NCBI RefSeq assembly: GCF_018326265.1 | Contig: NZ_AP023360.1 | Location: forward strand, 5,179,501 to 5,243,500 | Direction of reading: 5' to 3' | DNA length: 64,000 nucleotides | Origin: Catellatospora sp. IY07-71 | GTDB taxonomy: Bacteria > Actinomycetota > Actinomycetes > Mycobacteriales > Micromonosporaceae | Shown here: positions 9,052-17,950 of the stretch, piece after piece | Position numbering within the stretch: the first letter of the stretch is position 1 | Layout: every line of letters starts with the position of its first letter | Made by a program: the position numbers and the translations under genes | The notes under the pieces: model-generated | What the model was told of the DNA's origin: nothing | Databases searched by the model: none | Seen by the model: the letters and a program-made list of their open reading frames with translations, nothing else

Positions 9052-9455
9052 CGGGCCGTCTCCAGGGCCCGAAGCCGGTCGGGATCGACCGGCCGTCGTG
9101 GCAGCGGCCCGCCGAGCAGCGCGTCTGGCAGTACCACCACCAGCTCTTCGCGGCAGCGGTGGAGGGCTTCCCGCGCGACGAGTTCGGCGGGCAGGTCGGG
9201 CCGCAGGGCGGTCGGCAGCAGGACGTCGGCCTCCCAGCCGACGTAGCGCACCTGCGGCGCCCACGGCAGGTCGGCCTGCGCGCCGAGCACCAGCAGCCAT
9301 CCGCTTGCGGCGCACGCGCGCAGCCTGGACACCGCAGGATGCAGACGGGTACGCGCCGCCAGTCCGGCAACCGCCTGCCCGGTGGCGAGCACCGCCCCCG
9401 CCGGCAGGGGCGGCTCGCGGCGCTGCCAGGCGGACACGGTGAGCGCGCCGGTCAC
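9048..9455 (-). CDS. bpX5-like small protein of the MoxR operon
   Basis: Starts at GTG 9455, overlapping the MoxR stop by 4 bases, and its own stop overlaps the vWA gene start. The 135-residue product opens with SAWQRREPPLPAGAVLATG and contains LLVLGAQADLPWAPQVRYVG and LLPTALRPDLPAELV. These blocks match what I remember of the bpX5 domain, found between MoxR and vWA genes in these systems. There is no membrane segment. Its role is unknown; it may be an adaptor for the ATPase. The coupling at both ends shows it is a real gene despite its size. Confidence 0.75.
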   Translation of the reverse strand: MTGALTVSAWQRREPPLPAGAVLATGQAVAGLAARTRLHPAVSRLRACAASGWLLVLGAQADLPWAPQVRYVGWEADVLLPTALRPDLPAELVAREALHRCREELVVVLPDALLGGPLPRRPVDPDRLRALETAR

Positions 9456-10591
9456 GGTGCGACCAGGCCGACCAGCCGGCCGCGTACGTCGCGCAGCACG
9501 TCGGGCACCTCGTCGGCGGGGAAGCCGGCATCGATCTCCCGCAGCATCGCCTCCAGCCGCAGCCGGTCGTCGCGGGTCGGCTCGGCGCCGTCCAGCTGCG
9601 CGAGCAGGCGGTGCCCGGCGCCCGCCAGCCGCTCGGCGCGGGCCAGCGGGCCGCGGGAGTACTCCTCGGCCGCGTGCCCCAGGGTGCTGCTGGCCGAAAG
9701 CTTCAGCAGGTCGGCCAGCACCTCCCGGGCCTGTGCCTGGTCCTGCTCGGTCGGGGCCACCAGCGGCAGCACCCACAGGTCCGCCGGGCCGGCCACCTGC
9801 CGCCCGTCCAGCGCGGCGGCGGCCGCGATCAGCCGCTGCGTGCGCACCGCACGCCGGTCGCTGAGCCCGATCCCCGCCTCGCGCATACGGCGCAGCGCTG
9901 TCGCCAGCAGCGGCCGGACCTCGCCCAGCGTGCACCGGCGGGCTGCTGCCGCAAGCCGGTCGACCGCAGGCAACACACTGCCGCCGACCTGCTCGCCGGT
10001 GCTGTCCCAGCCGCGCTCGAGCAGCTCCTCCAGACCGGCGTCGGACACCGGATGCACGTGCACACGCGCGAGGAACCGGTCGGCGAACGCCGCCAGCGCA
10101 GGGTCGTCGGGCAGCGTGTTGGCCGCGCCGACACACACCCGCAGGGGGCTGGCCAGCACGGTCGCGCCACGCCGGAACACCCGCTCGTTCAGCAGGCCGA
10201 GCAGCGCGTTGAGGATCGCCGTGGAGCCGGTGAAGATCTCGTCCAGGAACGCGATCTCGGCGGCGGGCAGCATACCGGCCGTCTCATACGCCATCACACC
10301 GTCCCGCAGCCGACGCAGGTCCACCGGGCCGAAGATCTCGTTCGGCTCGGTGAACCTGCCGATCAGGTACTCGAAGTAGGTCCCACCCAGATGCGCCGCA
10401 GCCGAACGCACCGCCGCCGACTTCGCCGTGCCGGGCGGGCCGACGACGAGCACATGTTCCCCCGCCACCGCGCACAGCGCGACGACCTCGGCGATCAGTT
10501 CGCGTTCCACCAGTGACGACCGGGCGGCCGTCATGGCGGCACAGATGGCCTGTGCGTCGGCCGCAAGCTGCTCAGAGGGGGTGAGAGTCAC
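9452..10591 (-). CDS. MoxR-family AAA+ ATPase
   Basis: A 379-residue AAA+ protein. Walker A is GPPGTAKS at residues 51-58, Walker B is IAFLDEIF, and sensor 1 lies in VCVGAANTLPDD, followed by an arginine-finger region (AFADRFLARVHV). MoxR ATPases act as chaperones that remodel partner proteins together with vWA-domain proteins. The GTG start (10591) opens a four-gene minus-strand operon, all of whose junctions overlap by 4 bases. The divergent HEAT-repeat gene starts 180 bp away, so the promoter region is shared. No regulatory site is obvious. Confidence 0.92.
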   Translation of the reverse strand: MTLTPSEQLAADAQAICAAMTAARSSLVERELIAEVVALCAVAGEHVLVVGPPGTAKSAAVRSAAAHLGGTYFEYLIGRFTEPNEIFGPVDLRRLRDGVMAYETAGMLPAAEIAFLDEIFTGSTAILNALLGLLNERVFRRGATVLASPLRVCVGAANTLPDDPALAAFADRFLARVHVHPVSDAGLEELLERGWDSTGEQVGGSVLPAVDRLAAAARRCTLGEVRPLLATALRRMREAGIGLSDRRAVRTQRLIAAAAALDGRQVAGPADLWVLPLVAPTEQDQAQAREVLADLLKLSASSTLGHAAEEYSRGPLARAERLAGAGHRLLAQLDGAEPTRDDRLRLEAMLREIDAGFPADEVPDVLRDVRGRLVGLVAP

Positions 10592-10771
10592 CGGGGGAGT
10601 ATAGGGAACAGATCATGGACCCGGCGCCCCGATAAAGGGTGGCCGGGTCGGCTCGCCGTCGTCCCGGCTTTAGGCGCTCCGATGGGGGCCTCGCGCAGGT
10701 GAGCACGCATTCGGCGCCGCTCCCATTTGCCGCACGGCTGCTGTGTCGTACAGCGGTGTGAGACTGCCGCA

Positions 10772-11989
10772 GTGCTGGAGCGACTCGACAAGATCGACTG
10801 GGCGGGCCTGACCCACGCCTACGGCCCTGCGCACGACGTGCCGGACCAGATCCGCGACCTGTCCTCCGCGACCGAGGGTGTACGTGCCGCGGCGCGCAAC
10901 GCGCTGTACAGCAACATCTTCCACCAGGGCACCCGCTACGAGGCGACCGCCCACGCCGTGCCGTTCCTGCTTGAGCTGCTCGCCAACGAATCCGTCGCAG
11001 ACCGGCCCGCGCTGGCGAGAATGCTGGCCGCGATCGCGATCGGGTACGACGAGAGCTGGCTGCCGGGCACGCTTCCGATCGCGGTCATGCGGGAGCAGGC
11101 GACCGGCGGGGACGCGGTACGCGCCGCGGCGCCGACGCCGGGCGACCTCGGCTATGACGACGAGAGCGAATACCTGTACGTCGAGTCGTTGTCCGAGCAG
11201 GACCGGATGCAATACTTCAGGCACATCGAGGTCGCCGCCTACGACGCGGTCCGTGCCGGGGTACCGCTGCTGCGCGAGCTGCTGCGCGACTCTGATCCGG
11301 AGCTGCGCACCCAGGCCGCGTACGCGCTCGGCTGGTTTCCCGAGGACGCGGCCATGAGCGGACCAGCGTTGCTGGCGGCAGCGATCACCGGCCCGGAGGA
11401 TGGCCCAGAGCAGGTGCGAGCGGCCGCGGCAGCCCTGGTCGCGGCCGGTCTGCTCGGCCATCGCCCATCCGCGGACCTGATTACCGCGCCCGACGCACTG
11501 CTACGCTGGGCGGCCGCTGTCGCCACCGGCCTGGCCGCAGGCGACGACACACCCGACGCCGCCGTCGCGGAGCTGCTTGGTTGGACATCGAGTGGCCACC
11601 GTGACCGGATCCCGTTCCTCGGCGGGAACCTGGCCGGGCTGGCCGGCCTCGTGATCGAGCGGCTCAACGGCCGCCACGCAGCGCAGACCTTCGAGGCACT
11701 GCTGCGCACCATTCCGGCCGTGAGCGGGGTCGAGGCGATGCCAGTGGTGGCATCCGCCCTGCGTATGGCCTTCCCCCAGCTTCCCGTCCCGGAAGGCATC
11801 CCGTACGCCGAGCTGACCGATGACCAGCGCCGGCTGCTGTCCGTGCTGGCCGGATCGCCGAGGACGTGGCTGCTCGGCGAACACCAGTTCGGCAACTTCC
11901 TCCTGATGCTGGCCGGCTGTGAACTGCCCGCCAGTTGCGATGAACTGCAGACGTACATAGACGGCGGGACGATGCCGGCACGCCGATGA
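10772..11989 (+). CDS. HEAT-repeat protein
   Basis: The protein begins VLERLDKIDWAGLTHAYGPA and is built of alpha-helical repeats such as GVPLLRELLRDSDPELRTQA and AYALGWFPEDAAMSGPALLA, the HEAT/PBS-lyase-like solenoid pattern. The GTG at 10772 is chosen because homologous actinobacterial proteins begin at this conserved block; an upstream in-frame start exists at 10727. It has 405 residues and no enzyme motif or export signal. Such proteins probably act as protein-binding scaffolds. It is divergent from the MoxR operon, but a functional link is unproven. Confidence 0.75.
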   Translation: MLERLDKIDWAGLTHAYGPAHDVPDQIRDLSSATEGVRAAARNALYSNIFHQGTRYEATAHAVPFLLELLANESVADRPALARMLAAIAIGYDESWLPGTLPIAVMREQATGGDAVRAAAPTPGDLGYDDESEYLYVESLSEQDRMQYFRHIEVAAYDAVRAGVPLLRELLRDSDPELRTQAAYALGWFPEDAAMSGPALLAAAITGPEDGPEQVRAAAAALVAAGLLGHRPSADLITAPDALLRWAAAVATGLAAGDDTPDAAVAELLGWTSSGHRDRIPFLGGNLAGLAGLVIERLNGRHAAQTFEALLRTIPAVSGVEAMPVVASALRMAFPQLPVPEGIPYAELTDDQRRLLSVLAGSPRTWLLGEHQFGNFLLMLAGCELPASCDELQTYIDGGTMPARR

Positions 11990-12421
11990 CGGGTCAGGAA
12001 TGGATGACGAGGTGACGGGACGGCTTAGTTCCGAGCCCCCTTCACACGTCCAGGCCCATCCTGCCGACCGGTGCCGCGCGGCCCGACGCGTCGACGTGGT
12101 GCCGGGGCAGCGGGTGGCGGAGTGGGAGCAGCACTGCTCCCTGAACAGATGCCGAACAGCGCTGAGGAGCACTGAACGGCGCTGATCATGGTTTGTGAGG
12201 CCCGTTGGCTTTTGTGCGTGGGGCGGGAGCGCTTCGGCGCATCGCGCCCGCCCAGGTGCCGTCCGGAACGCCGGTTAGGCAGGCTTGTAGGATGATCTAG
12301 ACAAAAGTGGCCGAAACATCCAGCGGGAATGGCATGAAACGGACACGGGGGCCGTGCGTGTGCCCGGGTTCGGAGTGCGCTACGCTGTACGGGCTGCCGC
12401 GGTGAGAGATCATCCCGGCAA
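11990..12421. other. Non-coding stretch before tRNA-Pro
   Basis: No convincing gene is visible. The short frame at 12000-12185 lacks a ribosome binding site and any motif. The region just before the tRNA should hold its promoter; TACGCTGTACGG near 12380 sits about 40 bp upstream of the tRNA and resembles a -10 region. Confidence 0.4.
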
Positions 12422-12496
<75 letters not shown>

Positions 12497-12667
12497 AGCG
12501 ATGAGGGTTTCCGCAGGTCAGTTCTATGGAAGCCCTCTCTGTCTATCTGGGATCTTCCGTCGAGCCCCGAGTAAACCGTTGCTGGACCCCTTTACCTCGA
12601 GTCAAGCGGCACTTTATTCGTATGTGGCCACCTCGGCGGTATACGACGACGTTTCCACAGGCCAGAT

Positions 12668-13156
12668 ATGTGGAAGCCTTCTACGGATGTTCGCCTTCGT
12701 CGATTGATGGTCGAGTACACCGTTCGTGGGCTCCTTGACTTGTCGAGAGTCATCGCGCTGGGGCTGGCCGGCTGCGGATATCGGGATCAGGCCAACCACG
12801 TCGCGTTGGCGCAGCTCGAGGCTGCGACGCACTCCGGCTTTCGACTGCCGGAGGCGTTCGCTGGATTCCCTCGCGTACACAGCGGCTTTCCGGTGCCGTA
12901 CCCGACCGCACGCAGCCCGCAGGCATGGGCGACCGGCGCACCGCTGGCGTTCGTCAGGGTGATGCTCGGCCTGCAGCCCAGCGTGAGGGAGATCCACTTG
13001 GACCCGGTGACCTCCTGGGGAGATCGGGTGCCTCAGATTCGCAACCGGCCCGCCTTCGGCACCCACTGGGACATCGAGGCGTACAGAACACGAGGCTTCG
13101 TCCGCTTTGGCCCGCTGGACGTAGACACATCTCTATGCGAGAGCTGGACCGGCTAA
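12668..13156 (+). pseudogene. 3' fragment of an amylo-alpha-1,6-glucosidase (glycogen debranching) gene
   Basis: The frame encodes only the C-terminal end of a glycogen-debranching-type glycosidase. FRLPEAFAGFPRVHSGFPVP followed by YPTARSPQAWATGAPLAF is the family's conserved terminal block, normally at the end of a protein of about 700 residues. The catalytic domain is absent. It sits immediately inside the left attachment site, so it was probably captured or truncated during integration. The first ~40 residues do not match the family and probably reflect the junction. Confidence 0.75.
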
Positions 13157-13507
13157 CCAGTTGATCGATGCTCCCGTGTCCTCAGCGTCGCCGTTTGGCC
13201 AGTTCCGGCGACGAGGTCGGCAACCGGACAGCTGGGATGGGTTCGGGGCCATGCGAATGTGCGGCTCGTGATCATGGCAGCAGCTGGTGGGGGCGGGGGC
13301 GAGGCCTATAGATCATCGCAAAGCTGCTTCTGCGCCCGGGCCTGGTGACATGCTTAAAGGCGGGTCAGCTATATGGCGCCGGCCGCCGTTTCGTGTCGAG
13401 CGGTCGACGCCATGGCCCGTAGGCCGCCGGTTCGAAGTACCTGCGTTCACCGGCACCTGCGGGAGCCTGCCAGCAAGGTCGGTGGGCGGTTTCTCCGGTG
13501 GCGGGAT
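13157..13507. other. Non-coding stretch before the ferredoxin-P450 operon
   Basis: No supportable gene. This interval should hold the promoter of the ferredoxin operon. I could not identify a strong inverted repeat or an obvious -35/-10 pair. Confidence 0.4.
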
Positions 13508-13521
13508 GGAGGAGTGCCCTC

Positions 13522-13740
13522 ATGCGGATCGTCGTGGATTTGAATCGATGCCAGGGATACGCCCAATGCGTTTTCCTGGCTCCCGAAGTCTTCCAGTTGA
13601 ACGGCGAGGAGGCGCTTGTCTACGAGCCGAACCCCGATGACGGGCGGCGTCTGCAGGTCGAGCGCGCCGCTGCCGCATGCCCTGTCCAGGCGATCGTCGT
13701 CGAGCGCCTGGCTGCTGCCGAGCGGAGTGTGGCCTCATGA
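13522..13740 (+). CDS. P450-type ferredoxin with three cysteine ligands
   Basis: A 72-residue ferredoxin of the actinobacterial CXX?XXC(X)nCP class. The ligands are Cys10, Cys16 and Cys53-Pro54, with Tyr13 at the variable position. Three cysteines point to a [3Fe-4S] cluster, the type that passes single electrons to P450s. A strong GGAGGAG ribosome binding site at 13508-13514 fixes the ATG at 13522. The stop overlaps the reductase start as ATGA, and the P450 follows, so all three parts of a class I P450 chain are in one operon. Confidence 0.92.
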   Translation: MRIVVDLNRCQGYAQCVFLAPEVFQLNGEEALVYEPNPDDGRRLQVERAAAACPVQAIVVERLAAAERSVAS

Positions 13741-15137
13741 CCGTGGCGGCAACGCTCGCAGAGCTGGTGCGGGATTTCAGAGCCAACGGCCGGATCGTGA
13801 TCGTCGGCGCCTCCCTGGCGGGGCTGAGGGGCGCTGAAGCTTTGCGCGCCGAGGGCTTCACCGGGCCTCTGACCATCATCGGGGATGAGCCGTATGAGCC
13901 CTACGACCGCCCGCCGCTGTCCAAGCAGGTCCTCAAGGGCTGGGTGCCGGCCGACCATACCGCGCTGCCCCGCCTGCGGGCACTGGACGCGCAGTGGCGG
14001 CTGGGGGTGGCCGCCACCGGCCTGGACCGGGCCACCAAGCACGTGCTGCTGGCCGACGGCGAGCAGGTCCCGTACGACCGGTTGCTGATCGCGACGGGCA
14101 CCCGCGCGCGACCGTGGCCCAACCCGGACGAGGCTGCGTTGGAGGGCGTGTACACGCTGCGCTCGCGTGACGACGCCGCGGGGCTGCAACGGGCGCTGGC
14201 GGCGCGGCCCTCGCGGGTCCTGGTCATCGGCGCCGGGTTCATCGGCTCGGAGGCGGCCTCCGTCTGCCGGGATCTCGACATCCCGGTGACCGTCGCCGAG
14301 CGGGGCTCGGCGCCGCTGGTCGGCGCGCTCGGCGGGGTGATCGGTGAGATCGCCGCGCAGATGCAACGTGATCATGGCGTGGACCTGCGCTGCGGGGTGG
14401 GCGTGTCGTCGCTGGAGGGCGACGCGGGCGGCCATGTGCGCCGTGCTCACCTGTCGGACGGGACCACCGTCGCGGCTGACGTGGTGCTGGCCTCGCTCGG
14501 GTCGATCCGCAACGTGGAATGGCTGGAGGGCTCTGGGCTGGCGGCCGGCTTCTGGGGCGTGGGCTGCGACGCCGGCGGTCGCGCCTTCGACATCAACGGC
14601 GTCGCGACCGACAGCGTCTACGTGGCGGGGGACGTGGCGAGGGCACCTCACGTGCTGTACGAGTACCAGTTTCTCGCGATGGAGCACTGGGACAACGCCG
14701 TCCTGGGCGCGCAGGCGGCGGCACACAACATGGTGAACCTCGAGCCCCATTACCGCCCGAATCTGCTCCTGCCGGGCTTCTGGTCCGGCCAGTTCGGTGT
14801 CAACATCAAGTCCGTCGGCGTGCCGCCGTTCGGCGACGAGATCGTCTTCACTCAGGGGTCGGTCAAGGACCGCCGCTTCGCTGCCGCCTACGGCCGTCGG
14901 GGTCGCATCGTCGCCGCCGTCACCTTCAACCACGGCAGGTGGCTTGAGTATTACGGGAGGCTGATCCAGGAGTCGGCTCCGTTCCCGCCTCCGCCTCCCG
15001 GTTGGGACCGGCCCGACGACATGAAGCCGATGCCGGCCGACTTCCCGGAACCGGGCGTCCCGACGGCCGTACCCGACGTCGTGCTGACCGGCCACGACCC
15101 CAACGAGCGCAGGGCCGAGTTCCGGCCCCGGCGCTGA
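13737..15137 (+). CDS. Ferredoxin reductase (FAD/NAD-dependent)
   Basis: A 466-residue flavoprotein of the rubredoxin/ferredoxin reductase family. It has an FAD-binding motif near the N-terminus (IVIVGASLAGLRGAEAL), the conserved EPYDRPPLSK block and an NAD-binding motif (VLVIGAGFIGSEAAS). A second FAD motif follows (DSVYVAGDVAR), then a C-terminal reductase domain. It should move electrons from NAD(P)H to the adjacent ferredoxin. The ATG overlaps the ferredoxin stop (ATGA), which indicates translational coupling. The C-terminus is longer than in typical 400-residue homologues, with a Pro-rich tail. Confidence 0.93.
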   Translation: MTVAATLAELVRDFRANGRIVIVGASLAGLRGAEALRAEGFTGPLTIIGDEPYEPYDRPPLSKQVLKGWVPADHTALPRLRALDAQWRLGVAATGLDRATKHVLLADGEQVPYDRLLIATGTRARPWPNPDEAALEGVYTLRSRDDAAGLQRALAARPSRVLVIGAGFIGSEAASVCRDLDIPVTVAERGSAPLVGALGGVIGEIAAQMQRDHGVDLRCGVGVSSLEGDAGGHVRRAHLSDGTTVAADVVLASLGSIRNVEWLEGSGLAAGFWGVGCDAGGRAFDINGVATDSVYVAGDVARAPHVLYEYQFLAMEHWDNAVLGAQAAAHNMVNLEPHYRPNLLLPGFWSGQFGVNIKSVGVPPFGDEIVFTQGSVKDRRFAAAYGRRGRIVAAVTFNHGRWLEYYGRLIQESAPFPPPPPGWDRPDDMKPMPADFPEPGVPTAVPDVVLTGHDPNERRAEFRPRR

Positions 15138-15190
15138 CCGCCTGTCGGGGCCGAGCGTGTAACCGGACAGGGTAAGGAAGAAGGAACACC

Positions 15191-16465
15191 ATGGCCGAGG
15201 AAACGCCCTGGCAGCAGGCCCTGCGCCATGCCAACCGGGCCAATCCGTACCCGTTCTACGCCGAGCTGCGCAAGACGCCGGTGGCGCGGCAGCCGGACGG
15301 CACGTATGTCGTCAGCACCTACCGAGAGATCGTCCAGTTGCTTCACGACAACAGGGTCAGTTCCGATCCCAGGAACCTTCCCGTCCCGGTCGCGGCCCCG
15401 GCCGAGGGTTCGGCGGAGTCGGGGGCCGAGCCGATCACGGAGGCGGTCATCTCCTTGGAGCCGAACATCATCACCTGCGATCCCCCCGAGCATGATCGAG
15501 ATCGTCGGATGATGACGCCGCACTTCTTCGGCCCGCCCCATGCGCCCCACCTGATCGCGGACCTGGAGCCCGAGATCCGTCGCATCGTCGACGGGCTTCT
15601 GGACAACATGAAGGGCAAGACCCGGATCGACGCCGTCGACGACTTCGCCTACCCCCTGCCGGTGACCGTGATCTGCAAGGTGCTCGGCGTGCCGCTGGAG
15701 GACGAGCCGCGCTTCCACGGCTGGATCGAGACGGCCCTGGATGCCCTGGATTTCGGCCCGGAGGCCGGCTCCGAGCAGATGGTCAGCCGGCTGGAAGGGG
15801 CTCGCCAGGCCGTGAAGGACTTCGAGCAGTTCGCAGCCGAGCTGCTCGACCGGTACGCCAAGCAGCCCGGCCCGGGCATGCTGTCGGCGATGGTGAACGA
15901 GGACGGTGCGGAGGGGCGGATGTCCAAGGGCGTGCTGGCAAGCAACGCCCTGCTCCTGATCTTCGCCGGGCATGAGACCACGGTCAACCTCATCGCCCAC
16001 AGCGTGCTCACCCTGCTGCGCCACCCCGACGCGCTCGAGAAGCTGCGCCGCAGGCCCGAGCTGATCGTGCCCGGGGTCGAGGAGCTGCTGCGCTTCGAGT
16101 CGTCGGTCCAGTTCTGGCACACCCGCTCCGCCCTCGAAGACATCGAGATCGCAGGCACCACCATCCCCAAGGGCGCGCCGATCTTCCTGGCGTACGGCTC
16201 GGCCAACCGCGACCCGCAACGGTTCGCCAACCCCGACGAGCTCGACCTCGAACGCCCGGACAACGAGCACCTCGGCTTCAGCCAGGGCATCCACTACTGC
16301 TTCGGCGCTCCGCTGGCGCGGCTGGAGGTCCAGGTGGCCGTCGGCGAGTTCATCCGCCGCGTGCAGAACCCGCGTCTGGTCGTCGACCCGCCGCCGTACC
16401 GCCACAACCAGATCTTCCGCGGCCCTCGCCACGTCCTGGTCGACATCGACGGGATCCGCGACTGA
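15191..16465 (+). CDS. Cytochrome P450 (class I)
   Basis: A 424-residue P450. The heme-binding loop is FSQGIHYCFGAPLAR with Cys370 as thiolate ligand, the I-helix oxygen-activation motif is AGHETT, and the K-helix ExxR is ELLR. A clear AAGGAAGAAGGA ribosome binding site precedes the ATG. It is the third gene of the ferredoxin-reductase-P450 operon and is predicted to hydroxylate a small hydrophobic substrate. The substrate cannot be read from sequence, but the surrounding aromatic-degradation genes make an aromatic or terpenoid compound plausible. The truncated alcohol dehydrogenase directly downstream would once have oxidised an alcohol product. Confidence 0.94.
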   Translation: MAEETPWQQALRHANRANPYPFYAELRKTPVARQPDGTYVVSTYREIVQLLHDNRVSSDPRNLPVPVAAPAEGSAESGAEPITEAVISLEPNIITCDPPEHDRDRRMMTPHFFGPPHAPHLIADLEPEIRRIVDGLLDNMKGKTRIDAVDDFAYPLPVTVICKVLGVPLEDEPRFHGWIETALDALDFGPEAGSEQMVSRLEGARQAVKDFEQFAAELLDRYAKQPGPGMLSAMVNEDGAEGRMSKGVLASNALLLIFAGHETTVNLIAHSVLTLLRHPDALEKLRRRPELIVPGVEELLRFESSVQFWHTRSALEDIEIAGTTIPKGAPIFLAYGSANRDPQRFANPDELDLERPDNEHLGFSQGIHYCFGAPLARLEVQVAVGEFIRRVQNPRLVVDPPPYRHNQIFRGPRHVLVDIDGIRD

Positions 16466-16477
16466 CCGTGCAAGCGG

Positions 16478-17287
16478 GTGATGACCACGCAAGCCTTCCG
16501 AATCGTCTACGGCCCGTGGGACTGCGGACTATGCGCCAACTGCGGCGAGGGCCGCGAGAACTACTGCGAGCGGACCAGCGGTCTGGGCGGAGGCCTGGGC
16601 GGCCACGACGGCGGGATGGCCGAGTACCTGCTCGTGTCCGCGACTCGGTTTCTGATCCCGCTGGACGTCCTCGATCCGCGTGAGGCGGCCCCGCTCGCCG
16701 ACGCCGCGCTGACCAGCTATCACGCCGTGAAGCGGTCGCTGTACCTGCTGGGCGCGGGCTCTACCGCGGTGGTGATCGGGGCCGGCGGTCTGGGCCAGAT
16801 GGCGATCCAGATCCTGCGGGCAGTCACCTCCGCCACGACGATCGTCGCGGTGGACACCGCTGCCGACAAACTGGCGACCGCCAGGCGCATGGGCGCCGAC
16901 GAGGCGCTGATGGCGGGCGACGAGGCGGTCACCCGTGTCAGGGAGATGACCGGTGGGCAAGGTGTCCAGCTCGTGCTGGACATGGTCGGCGTGGATGCCA
17001 CGCTGCGGATGGCTGTTCAGGTGGCGCGGGTGCTCGGGAACCTGACGATCGTCGGTCTGGGCGGGGGAGCGCTGCCGGTCAGTTCCCTCAGCCCGCCACA
17101 CGAGTGTTCGGTCTGCTCGCCCTACTGGGGCTACATCACCGAACTGATGGAAGTGGTGGACCTGGCACGGGCGGGGAGGATCCGGACGCTGGTCGAGTAC
17201 TTCCCTCTGGAGCGGGCCGACGAGGCGTACCGGCTCCTCCACGAGGGCAAGATCCAGGGACGTGCGGTCATCACGCCCCATACGTGA
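16478..17287 (+). pseudogene. Zinc-dependent alcohol dehydrogenase, N-terminally truncated
   Basis: The frame encodes a medium-chain dehydrogenase from the structural-zinc lobe onward (YGPWDCGLCANCGEGRENYC), then the Rossmann fold (VVIGAGGLGQMAIQIL), and ends normally. The first ~80 residues are missing, including the catalytic zinc Cys and the GHE motif, so it cannot be an active enzyme. It begins 12 bases after the P450 stop (GTG/ATG at 16478-16483), which suggests a deletion that fused it to the operon. An intact relative lies at 31985-33031 behind the other P450. Translation is possible, but function is unlikely. Confidence 0.8.
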
Positions 17288-17342
17288 ACGCCACAGAGCA
17301 GCGACCGGGAACTGCTCCGTGGCGCCGGCGGTGTGCCGCCGA

Positions 17343-17906
17343 CTAGATCCGGCGCTGCCAGAGCGTGAGCCATGCTGTGGCGTTGAGCACGAGCAGGACC
17401 ATGCCCAGGCCCCATGCCGTCCAGTCGAGCGGGGTCTGCAGGTACGGCCACACCAGGTAGAGGCAACCCAGCGAGATGCCGGGAAAGACCAGACCGGTGA
17501 CCACACTGGGCAGCAGTTTGCGCAGCAGTCTCCGGTCCTCCAGCAGATGGGCCTCGTACTGGAACAGACGCTGGTCGCCGACGTACTGCGCAACGAGCGG
17601 GGCCAGTTGATCACGGATGTAGTGCGCGATGGTGGTCACGTCGCGTGCGGCGTCATGTGCAAGCAGGCCCAGTGCGCCCGAGATCATCGGCAGCAACAGC
17701 AGCAGCCGTATGTCCGCTTTCTGGGTGATGACGATACCGGCGATGCCGGCGATCGCGGTCAGGTTGAGATTGATGATGGTGCTCTGCGCCCCGAGTTTGT
17801 GCAGCAGTTCGGCGCGCAGCGCCGAGTACTCCGCCAGGACCGAGTCGGCAGCCTTGCCGACGTTCATGTCGGGTGCGTCCACGCGTTCTCCCTCGGCGGC
17901 GCCCAA
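17343..17906 (-). CDS. Small four-helix membrane protein of unknown function
   Basis: A 187-residue protein with a soluble N-terminal helix (SVLAEYSALRAELLHKLGAQ) and four hydrophobic segments at about residues 45-65, 68-85, 130-150 and 160-182. Arg/Lys-rich loops lie between them, including a soluble helical hairpin (IRDQLAPLVAQYVG). The pattern recalls actinobacterial membrane proteins sometimes found near defence or mobile genes, but I do not recognise a named family. ATG 17867 is an alternative start. It lies between two catabolic operons and is probably not part of either pathway. Confidence 0.65.
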   Translation of the reverse strand: MGAAEGERVDAPDMNVGKAADSVLAEYSALRAELLHKLGAQSTIINLNLTAIAGIAGIVITQKADIRLLLLLPMISGALGLLAHDAARDVTTIAHYIRDQLAPLVAQYVGDQRLFQYEAHLLEDRRLLRKLLPSVVTGLVFPGISLGCLYLVWPYLQTPLDWTAWGLGMVLLVLNATAWLTLWQRRI

Positions 17907-17950
17907 GGCGCGATAACGACAAACGAGATCATTTTATGACGAAGGTGCCT

